Below, piece by piece: positions 1-9,832 of a DNA stretch of 64,000 nt. The notes under the pieces were generated by a model. That model worked only from the letters and a program-made list of their open reading frames with translations. It did not search any database and had not been told where the DNA came from. Positions within the stretch are counted from its first letter, which is position 1. Each line of letters begins with the position of its first letter. This DNA is from Flavobacteriaceae bacterium (GTDB taxonomy: Bacteria > Bacteroidota > Bacteroidia > Flavobacteriales > Flavobacteriaceae). The DNA lies in NCBI GenBank assembly GCA_029934835.1, contig JAOZLL010000001.1, forward strand, positions 42,775 to 106,774. Direction: 5' to 3'. The position numbers were made by a program, and so were the translations under genes.

Positions 1-1079
1 TTCCAATTATCTTCTTCTAAAGGCTCTGAAAGAACTAAGAAAAATTTAAAGTTAGGAAATTCTTTTTCTAATTCTCTAAAATGTTCTGTGTAGAATAACT
101 CTCGTTTACTACGACCTCCATACCAATACGTAACTTTACGACCTGTTTTTAGCGTTTTAAATAAATGATAAAGATGTGATCTCATAGGAGCCATTCCAGC
201 TCCACCACCAACATAAAGCATTTCTGCATTGGATTCGTTGATAAAGAATTCACCATAAGGTCCAGAAACAATAACTTTGTCACCAGGTTTTCGTGAGAAT
301 ATATATGACGAAGCAATACCAGGATTTACTTTCATCCAACCATTTGCATTACGATCCCAAGGTGGTGTGGCAATACGAACATTAAGCATCACGTTACGTC
401 CTTCGGCTGGATAAGAAGCCATAGAATAAGCTCTTTCAACGTGTTCACTATTTTTCATTACCAGTGGCCATAATCCAAATTTATCCCATTCTGTTTTGAA
501 TTTTTGTGGATCATTTGGATGTTCAATAGGATGTGCTGTAATATCAATATCTTCGTATTTTACTTCTGTTTTTGGTATCTCAATTTGAATATATCCACCT
601 GCTTTGTAGTTCATGTCTTCAGGTAGCTCTACAATAAACTCTTTAATAAATGAGGAAACATTATAGTTAGATACTACTGTTGCTTCCCATTTTTTGATAC
701 CAAATATCTCTTCTGGAATAGAGATTTCCATGTCATTTTTTACCTTCACTTGACAAGCAAGACGAATTCCTTCGGCTAATTGTTTACGTGTAAAGTGAGG
801 TGTCTCTGTCGGTAGAGCTTCACCGCCACCAGAATGTACATGACATTCACATTGCAGACAAGTACCACCACCACCACAAGCTGAAGGTAAAAATATTTTT
901 TTGCTACTTAATGTGTTTAAAAGTGTTGAACCACTTTCGACTTCAAGTTCTCTCTCACTATTAATGATAATTTTAACTTTTCCTGAAGGAAGTAATTTAG
1001 CTTTAGCTACTAAAAGTACTACAACTAGTAATAATATTACTATTAAAAAAACGATGATACTGATTACAATCGTATTCAT
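1..1079 (-). CDS. nqrF: Na+-translocating NADH:quinone reductase subunit F (3' end cut by window edge)
   Basis: NqrF is the NADH-oxidising subunit of the sodium-pumping NADH:quinone oxidoreductase in the inner membrane; it takes hydride onto FAD and passes electrons to a [2Fe-2S] centre. Translation from the ATG at 1079 shows one N-terminal membrane helix (about residues 4-25). A ferredoxin domain follows with CX5CX2C (Cys68, Cys74, Cys77) and a fourth Cys109, then a ferredoxin-reductase-type FAD/NAD domain with RAYSMASYP and a GGGAGMAP nucleotide motif. The gene continues beyond base 1, so the C-terminus is not visible. It is the last gene of the nqrABCDEF run and starts 65 bp after nqrE. 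Confidence 0.96.
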   Translation of the reverse strand, partial: MNTIVISIIVFLIVILLLVVVLLVAKAKLLPSGKVKIIINSERELEVESGSTLLNTLSSKKIFLPSACGGGGTCLQCECHVHSGGGEALPTETPHFTRKQLAEGIRLACQVKVKNDMEISIPEEIFGIKKWEATVVSNYNVSSFIKEFIVELPEDMNYKAGGYIQIEIPKTEVKYEDIDITAHPIEHPNDPQKFKTEWDKFGLWPLVMKNSEHVERAYSMASYPAEGRNVMLNVRIATPPWDRNANGWMKVNPGIASSYIFSRKPGDKVIVSGPYGEFFINESNAEMLYVGGGAGMAPMRSHLYHLFKTLKTGRKVTYWYGGRSKRELFYTEHFRELEKEFPNFKFFLVLSEPLEEDNW

Positions 1080-1144
1080 TGATATTACTGTTTTATCTAT
1101 TGAGATACTATCCAAGTATCTTTATTTTTTTAAATTAACTCTTT

Positions 1145-1759
1145 CTACAATTCTATTCCTGAAAAACTCATAAATCCTATAGCCATTAGACCTGTGATAA
1201 TAAAGGTGATTCCGATACCTTTTAAAGGAGCAGGAATATTAGAATAGGATATTTTTTCACGAATAGCAGCGATAGCAATAATGGCTAAAAACCACCCGAT
1301 ACCTGAACCTAGTCCATAAACTGCTGATTCAGCAACATTGGCAAAATCTTTTTGTTGCATGAATAATGAACCTCCTAAAATAGCACAGTTAACCGCTATT
1401 AATGGTAAGAAAATACCTAATGCACCATATAAAGCTGGAGCAAAACGTTCTACTAACATTTCAACCAATTGCACCATGGAAGCAATTACTGCAATAAACA
1501 TGATAAAGCTTAAAAAGCTTAAATCGATGCTTGCAAGTTCAGGATCTAACCAAGCCATTGCTCCTGGTTTTAAAATATAATTATCTAGTAAAAAATTAAC
1601 AGGCACCGTAATTAACATTACAAAAATTACTGCAGCTCCTAATCCTACCGCTGTTTTTACAGTTTTAGATACTGCCAAATAAGAACACATTCCAAAGAAA
1701 TAGGCAAACACCATATTCTCTATAAAAACACTCTTGATAAATAAATTAATATATTCCAT
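1145..1759 (-). CDS. nqrE: Na+-translocating NADH:quinone reductase subunit E
   Basis: NqrE is a six-helix membrane subunit of Na+-NQR, homologous to NqrD, that forms part of the sodium and electron path. The 204-residue protein has the two conserved cysteines expected to hold the intramembrane iron-sulfur centre shared with NqrD: Cys25 in GMCSYLAV and Cys125 in AVNCAILGG. It lies between nqrD and nqrF. The nqrD-nqrE gap is unusually long for this operon (137 bp) and holds a dispersed inverted repeat. Confidence 0.96.
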   Translation of the reverse strand: MEYINLFIKSVFIENMVFAYFFGMCSYLAVSKTVKTAVGLGAAVIFVMLITVPVNFLLDNYILKPGAMAWLDPELASIDLSFLSFIMFIAVIASMVQLVEMLVERFAPALYGALGIFLPLIAVNCAILGGSLFMQQKDFANVAESAVYGLGSGIGWFLAIIAIAAIREKISYSNIPAPLKGIGITFIITGLMAIGFMSFSGIEL

Positions 1760-1766
1760 ATTTTTT

Positions 1767-1893
1767 CACCGCTAAGACGCAAAAGCGCAAAGGGTTTTTT
1801 TAAGTTATTATTATATTATTCTAAATTATTTCAAACATTCTGAAACGTATTGTTTTATTGTATAAAACTTGGCGACTTCGTGTCTTAGCGGTT
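1767..1893. repeat. Dispersed inverted-repeat element inside the nqr operon
   Basis: The left arm (1767-1793) reads CACCGCTAAGACGCAAAAGC and on. The right arm (1867-1893) is its imperfect reverse complement, ending GTCTTAGCGGT. The spacer is AT-rich and has no gene. The same arm sequence recurs at 17671-17799. Such CCGCTAAG/GCGCAAAG palindromes are familiar as dispersed intergenic repeats in Bacteroidota genomes. In the nqr transcript it would fold into a long hairpin between nqrD and nqrE. Confidence 0.75.
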
Positions 1894-1896
1894 AAT

Positions 1897-2568
1897 TTAT
1901 GCTTCAATTAATTTTCTATTTTTACTACGTTGTACCCATATCACGATTCCCACAACTATTAGTGCCATTGGTGATAGTAACATAAATCCATTATTTTCAT
2001 ATCCATAAGCATATACACCCGATGATTCAACAATAGTTTTAGCTTTATGCCCTAAAACTTCGTAGCCCATTAATTTTCCTGATCCTAACAATTCTCTAAA
2101 AAAGGCTACAATAACTAAGATTATGGCATAACCCGCAGAGTTCCCAAAACCATCTAAGATAGATGCCCAAGGTTTGTTTGCTAATGCAAATGCTTCAAGA
2201 CGTCCCATTATGATACAGTTTGTAATAATCAAACCAACAAATACAGATAATTGCTTACTGACATCAAATGCATAAGCTTTAAGTACTTGATCCACTATAA
2301 TTACTAAAAATGCAACAATTACTAATTGTACAATAATTCGTATACGATTTGGGATTAAGTTTCTAAGTAAGGATACAATTAGGTTACTAAACACTAATAC
2401 AAAGACTACGGCTATTGCCATAACTATGGCAGGTTTTAGCTGAACAGTGATTGCAAGAGCAGAACAAATACCCAATACTTGAACTGTCACTGGATTATTA
2501 TCATTAAGCGGGTCGGTTAATAATTTTATATTCTTCTTTGAGAATAAAGCTTCATTTTCTTCAGACAT
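1897..2568 (-). CDS. nqrD: Na+-translocating NADH:quinone reductase subunit D
   Basis: NqrD is the membrane partner of NqrE in the Na+-NQR complex. The 223-residue sequence is mostly hydrophobic helices. The paired cysteines that co-ligate the membrane iron centre with NqrE are present: Cys35 in LGICSALAI and Cys118 in ITNCIIMGR. The start [10 protein letters not shown] is soluble, as usual for this subunit. It follows nqrC after 97 bp that carry a short direct repeat, and it precedes the inverted repeat and nqrE. Confidence 0.96.
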   Translation of the reverse strand: MSEENEALFSKKNIKLLTDPLNDNNPVTVQVLGICSALAITVQLKPAIVMAIAVVFVLVFSNLIVSLLRNLIPNRIRIIVQLVIVAFLVIIVDQVLKAYAFDVSKQLSVFVGLIITNCIIMGRLEAFALANKPWASILDGFGNSAGYAIILVIVAFFRELLGSGKLMGYEVLGHKAKTIVESSGVYAYGYENNGFMLLSPMALIVVGIVIWVQRSKNRKLIEA

Positions 2569-2570
2569 TT

Positions 2571-2610
2571 TTAAAGTTTAAAGTTTAAAGTTCAATGTTT
2601 AAAGTTGAAC
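2571..2610. repeat. Short tandem repeat, unit AAAGTTT
   Basis: Three to four copies of AAAGTTT with one degenerate copy lie just upstream of nqrD, between nqrC and nqrD. Similar low-complexity direct repeats occur at 19301-19323 and 38080-38112. No function is evident. Confidence 0.6.
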
Positions 2611-2665
2611 TATTATAGTGTCTATTATTTCAATTTTACTAGTACCAATTACTTTTCCTGAAAAA

Positions 2666-3382
2666 CTAATTTTTTTCAAAGTAAGGTAGATAGCGTTGTA
2701 ATCGTTCTTCTACCATGATTGATAATTTATCAGATGTAATTGTTCCGCCAGATATGGCATCTACACCGTGTGAGTCACCTAATTTTGATCCTCCTTTTAC
2801 TGTTTTGACAGAAACAAAACTATTAGCTGAAAAATCGCCTGTTGTTTTTAGGAATTGTTTTCCAATATATTGTTCTTCAAACCAAGTTTCTCTGATTTCA
2901 GCACCTAAACCTGGTGTTTCTTTAGCATGGTCAAATACACATCCAACTATAGTATTCTCATCGGCATCTATGGCTAAATATCCCCATATCGCATCCCATA
3001 ATCCTGTTCCTTGTAATGGAAGTACATAAGTAGTTTTTCCATTAACTTCGGCTATATAAATAGGGAATCGTTGTTCAGCTACATCTTTCTTAATTTCATT
3101 TTTTAAGTTGATGTTAAATGCTTTAACTGTTGGATTTTCATCGATTGTACCATCTGATTTTAATGTCAACTCTTGTTTGATGTAGTTGTTATATACATTT
3201 CCTGCATTATCACGGCTTTCCTCTACTCCGATAGTCGATAGGATGCTTTGCATCTTTTCATTTCGAACGTTTTCGTCCTGTAAAGGCTTCAAACTAGTAG
3301 CTGTAAAAGCCAATAAACCGGCTACCACTGTTACCAAAATTATGGCAAAAATAAAGGTATATGCGTTGCTATTGGTGTTCAT
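2666..3382 (-). CDS. nqrC: Na+-translocating NADH:quinone reductase subunit C
   Basis: NqrC carries a covalently bound FMN on the periplasmic side of Na+-NQR and is made by a single N-terminal membrane helix (residues 8-30) plus a flavoprotein domain. The flavinylation site is visible as SGGTIT at residues 211-216, a variant of the usual SGAT motif, which puts FMN on Thr214 through a phosphoester bond. ApbE-type flavin transferase would be needed; none is in the window. The gene starts 2 bp after nqrB and is almost certainly translationally coupled to it. Confidence 0.96.
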   Translation of the reverse strand: MNTNSNAYTFIFAIILVTVVAGLLAFTATSLKPLQDENVRNEKMQSILSTIGVEESRDNAGNVYNNYIKQELTLKSDGTIDENPTVKAFNINLKNEIKKDVAEQRFPIYIAEVNGKTTYVLPLQGTGLWDAIWGYLAIDADENTIVGCVFDHAKETPGLGAEIRETWFEEQYIGKQFLKTTGDFSANSFVSVKTVKGGSKLGDSHGVDAISGGTITSDKLSIMVEERLQRYLPYFEKN

Positions 3383-3384
3383 AA

Positions 3385-4536
3385 TTATGTTGTTAGCGTT
3401 TTAAGTTTTCTTTTCTCTCTTCGTTTAATGTTGCTTTCTATAATATAATGATCAATAGTTGGAGCAAAAACATTCATCAGTAATATTGCCATCATCATTC
3501 CTTCAGGATAGGCACCATTGAAAATACGGACAAGAATTGCAATAACCCCAATTAAGAACCCGTAAATCCATTTTCCTTTTGAAGTTTGTGCTGCTGTAAC
3601 AGGATCAGTCGCCATAAAAACAGCACCAAAAATAAATCCACCAACCATTAAGTGTTGCCACCAAGGGAAACTCATTAATGTATTTAATCCCCATAAATTA
3701 AATAGGAAAGCCGTAAAAGCACCTCCTAATATCGTAGCAAACATAATTCTCCAACTTGCCATTCCTGTAAAGAGCAGAAAAGCCGCTCCAATCAATATCA
3801 TTAAAACGGAGGTTTCACCAATAGATCCAGGCATATATCCCATAAACATATCAAAAATACTTAGGCTCGCCTCTTTTCCTGATGCTAGTGTTCCTAGGAC
3901 TGTTTCACCTGAAACACCATCAGTTATACTTGCATCTGCTACCCAAACTTTGTCTCCACTCATACTTCCAGCATAAGAAAAGAAAGCAAAAGCTCGTGCC
4001 AATAGAGCAGGATTTAATATATTCATACCTGTTCCTCCAAAAGCTTCTTTACCAATTACTACAGCAAAAATTACTGATATGGTCAACATCCAAAGTGGTG
4101 TGTCAATTGGCATAATAAGTGGAATTAATAATCCACTAACCAAATAGCCTTCATTTACAGCATGACCACGGAAAACGGCATAGGCAAATTCGATACCCAA
4201 ACCAACTCCATAAGAGATTATTACCATAGGTACAAAACGTACTGTCCCGAACCATAATAATTCTAAGAAAGTTTTTTCTATTCCTAATTGTGAAAAATGT
4301 TGAAATCCAATATTCCATACACCAAAAAATGTAGCTGGCACTAGGGCAAATACTACAATAATCATGACTCTTTTTAAATCAATTCCGTCACGTATGTGAG
4401 CACCAGATTTAGTAGTATGATTAGGTGTGAATAAAAACGTATCAATTCCAAACCAAGCTGGTCCGTACTTTTCGAATTTACCGCCCTTTTTGAAATGGGG
4501 TCGGTATTTTTCCATTATGTTGTTTATAAATTGCAT
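3385..4536 (-). CDS. nqrB: Na+-translocating NADH:quinone reductase subunit B
   Basis: NqrB is the largest membrane subunit of Na+-NQR; it binds riboflavin and a covalent FMN and contributes the quinone site and sodium channel. The 383-residue protein has about ten hydrophobic helices and a conserved start (YRPHFKKGGKFEKYGPAWF at 11-29, amphipathic). A flavinylation-type motif DGVSGET at residues 206-212 points to Thr212 as FMN site. The start codon overlaps the nqrA stop as TAATG, so translation is coupled. Confidence 0.96.
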   Translation of the reverse strand: MQFINNIMEKYRPHFKKGGKFEKYGPAWFGIDTFLFTPNHTTKSGAHIRDGIDLKRVMIIVVFALVPATFFGVWNIGFQHFSQLGIEKTFLELLWFGTVRFVPMVIISYGVGLGIEFAYAVFRGHAVNEGYLVSGLLIPLIMPIDTPLWMLTISVIFAVVIGKEAFGGTGMNILNPALLARAFAFFSYAGSMSGDKVWVADASITDGVSGETVLGTLASGKEASLSIFDMFMGYMPGSIGETSVLMILIGAAFLLFTGMASWRIMFATILGGAFTAFLFNLWGLNTLMSFPWWQHLMVGGFIFGAVFMATDPVTAAQTSKGKWIYGFLIGVIAILVRIFNGAYPEGMMMAILLMNVFAPTIDHYIIESNIKRREKRKLKTLTT

Positions 4537-5891
4537 TAGCCTACTTCTTTTATCATTAAGTCTAATCCTTCTCTAATAATTGTTTGCGCCTCTACTTTAG
4601 ACGAACTCGTATAATCAATAAGTGCAAAGTCTTCAGGTGCGACTTCGTAAATACCTAATTTTTCCATTTTTTCAATATCACTCACCAAGGTAGCTTTTAG
4701 TAGCTGCATTGGATAAATATCCATTGGGAAAACTTGTTCCATCTCACCCGTTATAACCATTGCTCTGTCTTCACCATTCATATTAGTATCTAAAGTATAT
4801 TCCTTTTTAGGTGTTAACCAAGAAAAGAAAGTACGCGACATACTAAATATTCTATTTTGAGTAAAAGGCATCCAACCAAAGAAAGTGTAATAGTTCCCTT
4901 CTGGAATAACAGAAATGAGTGTATTATAAAAACCTAAAAAATTATTTTTACGAACCCATTTTCCTGTTAAAACATCACCATTAATAATTCGCATTTCATG
5001 TGCAGAACTCATAATATATTTATCATAAAGTTCTTCTATTTTTACGCCTTGTTTTGTTTTGACATACCTTGGGTTATCAACTTCACTACCAGCAAAGGCA
5101 ACAACACGTGTTGCATCGTAGTGACCTGTTAAAAATAAACGCCCAATTAAAGCAACATCTTGAGGTTTAACTACCCAAACACGTTCTCCTTGATTAATAG
5201 GATCAATTTCAGCAATTTGAACACCAACGTTTCCTGCAGGGTGCTTTCCGAAAATACGATGTATTTCTACATTTTCAGTAGTATCAAAAAAACTTGTTTG
5301 ATTGCCATCTACTGAAAGGTGAATTTTTCCATCTGTTAGTTTTTTCAGTGCATTTATCCCAGCTTGAAAAGCTTCTTCTTGCCCTTGTAATGCAAAAGCT
5401 TCATCTGCTGCTAAAGGAACAGTTGAAAAACTTGAAATAAAAATAGCCTTAGGTATTTCACTAGGATCAACAATAATATCATAAGGTCTCTGGATCAAGA
5501 AAGGAAAACAACCTGCTTCTGATAAGTGATTAGTCATTTCTTCTCTATCCAGATTTTTAGGATCTTTTTTACCGAAGTCTTTAAAATTATCTTCTTTATC
5601 CGCTGTAATACGGATATCTAAAATACGGCGTTTTGCACCTCTTGTAATATCGCGAATTTCGCCACTGACAGGTGCAACAAATTTCACTGTTTCATTCATC
5701 TTAGAATAAAACAGCACATCTCCAGCTTTTACCTTGTCACCTACCTTTACAGTAAGCTTTGGCACAATACCATGAAAATCAGTTGGTTTAATTGCATATA
5801 CTTCAGCACGAGGTAAGTCCGAAAAAGTTTTTTCAGCTATCCCTTTAAGCTTGATATTCAAGCCTTTTTTGATACGTATATCATGAGACAT
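4536..5891 (-). CDS. nqrA: Na+-translocating NADH:quinone reductase subunit A
   Basis: NqrA is the cytosolic, membrane-associated subunit of Na+-NQR. The 451-residue length is normal. The N-terminal part looks like a lipoyl/biotinyl-type fold (PKLTVKVGDKVKAGDVLFY), and the body continues with RnfC-like sequence. It is the first gene of the operon. A -7 box lies 36 bp upstream of the ATG, so the whole nqrABCDEF set is probably transcribed from here. Confidence 0.96.
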   Translation of the reverse strand: MSHDIRIKKGLNIKLKGIAEKTFSDLPRAEVYAIKPTDFHGIVPKLTVKVGDKVKAGDVLFYSKMNETVKFVAPVSGEIRDITRGAKRRILDIRITADKEDNFKDFGKKDPKNLDREEMTNHLSEAGCFPFLIQRPYDIIVDPSEIPKAIFISSFSTVPLAADEAFALQGQEEAFQAGINALKKLTDGKIHLSVDGNQTSFFDTTENVEIHRIFGKHPAGNVGVQIAEIDPINQGERVWVVKPQDVALIGRLFLTGHYDATRVVAFAGSEVDNPRYVKTKQGVKIEELYDKYIMSSAHEMRIINGDVLTGKWVRKNNFLGFYNTLISVIPEGNYYTFFGWMPFTQNRIFSMSRTFFSWLTPKKEYTLDTNMNGEDRAMVITGEMEQVFPMDIYPMQLLKATLVSDIEKMEKLGIYEVAPEDFALIDYTSSSKVEAQTIIREGLDLMIKEVG

Positions 5892-5926
5892 ATGGATGTC
5901 GATATTTAGTTATTAGTATATGAGCG

Positions 5927-5934
5927 CAAATTTA
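5927..5934 (-). promoter_or_regulatory. -7 promoter box of the nqr operon
   Basis: Read on the minus strand this is TAAATTTG, a match to the Bacteroidota consensus TAnnTTTG. It sits 36 bp before the nqrA ATG. I saw no well-placed -33 TTG. Confidence 0.5.
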
Positions 5935-5999
5935 CACAAATAGAAGTTTTTTTGATGTATGTTTTATATAGTTTTTTTTATTAAAAACTAAAAATAATG

Positions 6000-6007
6000 T
6001 AATTTTG
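6000..6007 (+). promoter_or_regulatory. -7 promoter box of the ClC gene
   Basis: TAATTTTG matches the TAnnTTTG consensus and lies 19 bp before the channel start codon. It is divergent to the nqr promoter, with 65 bp between the two boxes. Confidence 0.5.
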
Positions 6008-6026
6008 CGGACTTACTTGATTATAA

Positions 6027-7829
6027 ATGCATCAAAAATTACCAAAACGATTACAACAAGTTCTAACGTTTATTCATAAATGGCGTTATAAACATGTTAC
6101 TGAAGCTCAGTTTATATATATACTTGCTGTTATTGTTGGTCTGTTATCAGGTTTAGGTGCTGTTTTATTAAAAAATATTACTCATTTAATAAAAGCCTTA
6201 TTAAAAGGACGAATAATCAAAGAATATTATACCTCTTTTTATTTTATTTTCCCCATAGTTGGTATTTTCTTTGTAATACTTTTTATAAAGTATGTGGTTA
6301 AAAAACCAATAGGTCATGGTATTCCTTCTACTCTTTATGCTATTTCTAAACTAAAAGGAATAATGTCAAAACACCAAATATGGGCATCTCTTATTTCTGC
6401 GCCACTGACGGTAGGGTTTGGAGGATCTGTAGGATTAGAAGGTCCTACTGTTGCGACAGGAGCCGCTTTAGGATCTAATTTTTCACAATTATTTCATTTA
6501 AACCAAAAGAAAAGAACACTTTTAATAGGTGCAGCTACTGCAGGTGCCATGTCAGCTATCTTTAAAGCTCCTATTGCTGCTATTGTTTTTGCTGTTGAAA
6601 TTTTTAGTTTAGATTTAACTTTGGTCTCAGTAATTCCATTATTATTGGCTTCTGTTTCGGCTATTTTGACTTCTTATTTCTTTTTAGGAGATGAAATCCT
6701 TTTACACTTTAAAGTTTCTGAAAAATTTATTATAAAAGATGTTTTGTTTTATGCTTTACTTGGTGTTACTTCGGCGACGACATCTATATATTTTAGTAAA
6801 GTATATTTTGGTATAGCATCACTATTTAATCGTTGGAAGAATCCTTATATAAAACTTTTAATTGGTGGTTTATCAATCGGATTTATGGTATATTTCATTC
6901 CTCCACTATTTGGAGAAGGATATGAAACAATAAATAATATTCTACGTGGAACTATATCTCCTATCTTAGAACATAATATTTTTAATATTGATAGTAGCAA
7001 CACTTTAATAATTGTTATTTTTTTAATTGGATTGGTTACATTTAAGGTAATTGCTATGTCCTTAACATTTAATGCTGGTGGGATAGGTGGTGTTTTTGCA
7101 CCAACACTATTTACTGGAAGTGTATCGGGTTATATTTTTGCTATTTTAATTAATTATACGGGTTTGATTACGCATCAATTATCACCAACAAATTTTGCTA
7201 TGGTAGGAATGGCGGGTTTAATGGCAGGTGTTCTGCAAGCTCCTTTAACAGCTATTTTCTTAATTGCTGAAATTACTGGAGGATATGAATTGTTTATACC
7301 TCTTATGATTGTATCAGCCCTTTCTTTTATTATTACTCGAAATTTTATTCCTCATTCCATTTATACTTCTGAACTCGCAAAAAAAGGAGAACTCATAACT
7401 CACGATAAGGATAGACACGTTATAATGATGATGAATTTTAACAAATTAGTAGAAACTAATTTTACTTCTATAAAACCAGATTATTCATTAGGAAAAATGC
7501 TTAGAAAAGCAGTAACTAAATCTAATAGAAATATTTTTCCAGTAGTTAATGATGATAACGAATTTTTAGGAGTGGTGCTTTTAGATGATATACGTGATAT
7601 CATGTTTAAGAAAAAAATGTATAGAAAACTCCATGTTTCACATTTTATGCATGCTACAGCAGATATCATTAGCTATGAGATGGATAACGGAGACAGTGTG
7701 ATGAAAAAATTTAAAGATACAGGAGCTTGGAATTTACCTGTAATAAAAAAGGGTAAATATTTTGGTTTTATTTCTCGTTCAAAAATGCTAACTGCTTATA
7801 GAAATAAATTAATAGAAGTGAGTTTATAA
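6027..7829 (+). CDS. ClC-family chloride channel/transporter with C-terminal CBS domains
   Basis: This is a ClC membrane protein that moves chloride (or another anion such as fluoride), as a channel or as an H+/Cl- exchanger. The 600 residues contain the family signatures GHGIP (97-100 region), GLEGP (136-140) and GVFAPTL, spread over about 10-12 membrane helices. Glu138 is the gating glutamate typical of exchangers. Residues after about 455 form two CBS repeats, which in this family bind adenine nucleotides and tune gating. Ion selectivity cannot be read from the sequence. Confidence 0.92.
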   Translation: MHQKLPKRLQQVLTFIHKWRYKHVTEAQFIYILAVIVGLLSGLGAVLLKNITHLIKALLKGRIIKEYYTSFYFIFPIVGIFFVILFIKYVVKKPIGHGIPSTLYAISKLKGIMSKHQIWASLISAPLTVGFGGSVGLEGPTVATGAALGSNFSQLFHLNQKKRTLLIGAATAGAMSAIFKAPIAAIVFAVEIFSLDLTLVSVIPLLLASVSAILTSYFFLGDEILLHFKVSEKFIIKDVLFYALLGVTSATTSIYFSKVYFGIASLFNRWKNPYIKLLIGGLSIGFMVYFIPPLFGEGYETINNILRGTISPILEHNIFNIDSSNTLIIVIFLIGLVTFKVIAMSLTFNAGGIGGVFAPTLFTGSVSGYIFAILINYTGLITHQLSPTNFAMVGMAGLMAGVLQAPLTAIFLIAEITGGYELFIPLMIVSALSFIITRNFIPHSIYTSELAKKGELITHDKDRHVIMMMNFNKLVETNFTSIKPDYSLGKMLRKAVTKSNRNIFPVVNDDNEFLGVVLLDDIRDIMFKKKMYRKLHVSHFMHATADIISYEMDNGDSVMKKFKDTGAWNLPVIKKGKYFGFISRSKMLTAYRNKLIEVSL

Positions 7830-7859
7830 AAGGAATTGTTTAAAAAAAAACATTAATAT

Positions 7860-7889
7860 TTGTTTATTATTACAGTTTTCATATCTTTG
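7860..7889 (+). promoter_or_regulatory. Promoter of rho (-33 TTG and -7 TATCTTTG)
   Basis: TTG at 7860-7862 and TATCTTTG at 7882-7889 are 19 bp apart, which fits the Bacteroidota TTG/N17-23/TAnnTTTG pattern. The predicted start of transcription leaves a leader of roughly 115 bases before rho. Confidence 0.65.
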
Positions 7890-7895
7890 TCCTAT

Positions 7896-7920
7896 TACTA
7901 TCATGAGTTACTCGATAGTA
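7896..7920 (+). promoter_or_regulatory. Hairpin in the rho leader
   Basis: TACTATC (7896-7902) pairs with GATAGTA (7914-7920) around an 11-base loop, close to the predicted 5' end of the rho transcript. rho leaders are autoregulated in several bacteria; a role here is inference only. Confidence 0.35.
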
Positions 7921-8012
7921 TTAATCTCTTTCAAAAATTAAAAAGATCAAACTCTTTATAAAAAATAGACAATCTCTTGTTGTCAAAAAATTATTAATTT
8001 ACATAAACATTT

Positions 8013-9680
8013 ATGTTAGAAATTTCAGAACTCAAGGCTAAAAGTCTTGCAGAATTAAAAGACCTCGCAAAAGCAATGGGGATTCCTAAGCACAGTCAGT
8101 TAAAAAAATTAGACTTAGTATATAAAATACTAGATTTTCAAGCTGCAAACCCTGAGGTTCAGACTCCTAAAAAAGAAGAACCTAAACGTGTTGAACAAAA
8201 ACCAAAATCTAATAAACCAACTCCTCGAAAAGAGGTAGAAAAGAAATTAAGAGAAAAGGCTAAAGAAAAGGAGAAAAGCGATACTTCTGAACAACCGAAG
8301 AAAAAAAGTCAACGTCTACCTAATAGTCCTGACAAAATTCAAGATAAAGAAACAGAAGTTACATCTAGTGATGTCTCAGATACATCACAACAGAAACAGC
8401 AGCCTAAAAAACAGCAGCCTAAGCCACAACTGAAGCAACAACAAAAACCTAGACAGGAACATAAAAATCAAAAGAATCCTAATCAACAACGTTCTAAAAA
8501 CCAAAATAGTAAAAACGGAAATCAACAAGATCAACAACATAAACAGAAAGAAGTTGAATATGAATTTGATGGAATCATAGAAAGTGAAGGTGTTCTTGAA
8601 ATGATGCCTGATGGTTATGGTTTTTTACGTTCTTCAGATTATAATTACCTATCATCACCTGATGATATTTATGTATCACAATCACAAATCAAATTATTTG
8701 GTTTAAAAACAGGTGATACGGTTAAGGGAATGGTACGTCCTCCAAAATCAGGAGAAAAATATTTTCCACTTATTCGTGTTTCTAAAATAAATGGTTTAAA
8801 CCCAAATGTAGTACGTGATCGTGTTGCTTTTCAACACTTAACTCCATTATTTCCAGATGAAAAATTTGATTTAGCAACAGGACAAAAAAATATTTCAAGT
8901 CGTGTGGTAGATATGTTTGCGCCTATTGGAAAAGGACAAAGAGGTATGATCGTTGCACAACCTAAAACGGGTAAAACTATTTTACTTAAAGATATTGCTA
9001 ATTCAATTGCAGCAAATCATCCAGAAGTTTATCAAATTATTTTATTAATTGATGAACGACCAGAAGAGGTTACTGATATGAAACGTAGTGTTCGTGCAGA
9101 GGTAGTTGCTTCAACTTTTGATGAGCCAGCTGACAAACATGTAAGAGTTGCTAATATTGTATTAGAAAAAGGAAAAAGGTTAGTTGAATGTGGACATGAT
9201 GTAGTGATTTTATTAGATTCTATCACGCGTTTGGCGAGAGCATATAATACTGTGGCTCCAGCCTCAGGTAAAATATTATCTGGTGGTATTGATGCTAATG
9301 CATTACACAAACCAAAACGTTTCTTTGGTGCTGCACGAAATATTGAAGGTGGCGGTTCTTTAACCATTATTGCTACAGCTTTAACTGAAACTGGTTCTAA
9401 AATGGATGAAGTTATCTTTGAAGAATTTAAAGGTACTGGTAATATGGAACTACAACTAGATAGAAATATTTCTAATCGTAGAATTTATCCTGCAATTGAT
9501 TTAATTAAATCAAGTACTCGTAGAGATGATTTATTAATGGATCCAAAAACAGTTCAACGTATGTGGATTATGCGAAAATATTTGGCAGATATGAACCCTG
9601 TAGAGGCAATGAGCTTTATCAATGATAAAATTAAATTCACAAATTCTAACGAAGAGTTTTTAATGTCGATGAATGGGTAA
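8013..9680 (+). CDS. rho: Transcription termination factor Rho with extended N-terminal insertion
   Basis: Rho is the hexameric RNA helicase that ends transcription at Rho-dependent sites. Residues 1-44 form the SAP-like Rho N-domain ([19 protein letters not shown]). Residues about 45-185 are a low-complexity stretch rich in Lys, Gln, Asn and Pro. The RNA-binding cold-shock fold follows near 190-260 ([15 protein letters not shown]), then the RecA-like ATPase with Walker A QPKTGKT near 316-322 and [13 protein letters not shown] near 396. Total 555 residues against about 420 in E. coli. Such insertions are seen in Bacteroidota Rho and can extend RNA binding. Confidence 0.97.
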   Translation: MLEISELKAKSLAELKDLAKAMGIPKHSQLKKLDLVYKILDFQAANPEVQTPKKEEPKRVEQKPKSNKPTPRKEVEKKLREKAKEKEKSDTSEQPKKKSQRLPNSPDKIQDKETEVTSSDVSDTSQQKQQPKKQQPKPQLKQQQKPRQEHKNQKNPNQQRSKNQNSKNGNQQDQQHKQKEVEYEFDGIIESEGVLEMMPDGYGFLRSSDYNYLSSPDDIYVSQSQIKLFGLKTGDTVKGMVRPPKSGEKYFPLIRVSKINGLNPNVVRDRVAFQHLTPLFPDEKFDLATGQKNISSRVVDMFAPIGKGQRGMIVAQPKTGKTILLKDIANSIAANHPEVYQIILLIDERPEEVTDMKRSVRAEVVASTFDEPADKHVRVANIVLEKGKRLVECGHDVVILLDSITRLARAYNTVAPASGKILSGGIDANALHKPKRFFGAARNIEGGGSLTIIATALTETGSKMDEVIFEEFKGTGNMELQLDRNISNRRIYPAIDLIKSSTRRDDLLMDPKTVQRMWIMRKYLADMNPVEAMSFINDKIKFTNSNEEFLMSMNG

Positions 9681-9730
9681 TGAGATAATTTGAAAATGTG
9701 TCAATGAACTAATTTGACTGATAAAAATAG

Positions 9731-9773
9731 AAAAACCGCTGTATAAAGCTTCTAACTTAATACAGCGGTTTTT
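9731..9773. terminator. Bidirectional terminator between rho and tig
   Basis: AAAAACCGCTGTA at 9731-9743 pairs with TACAGCGGTTTTT at 9761-9773 around a 17-base loop. The A-tract and T-tract flank the stem, so it can serve both convergent genes. Confidence 0.85.
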
Positions 9774-9832
9774 AATTTTATGATTTGAAAATTATCTTCA
9801 AATCAGTAGATTAATTCATTTCCAAATCAACA

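Noticed and set aside
9032..9367. Long open frame antisense to rho
   Set aside because: It is the shadow of the conserved rho ATPase region; no own promoter or ribosome-binding site and no recognisable protein features.
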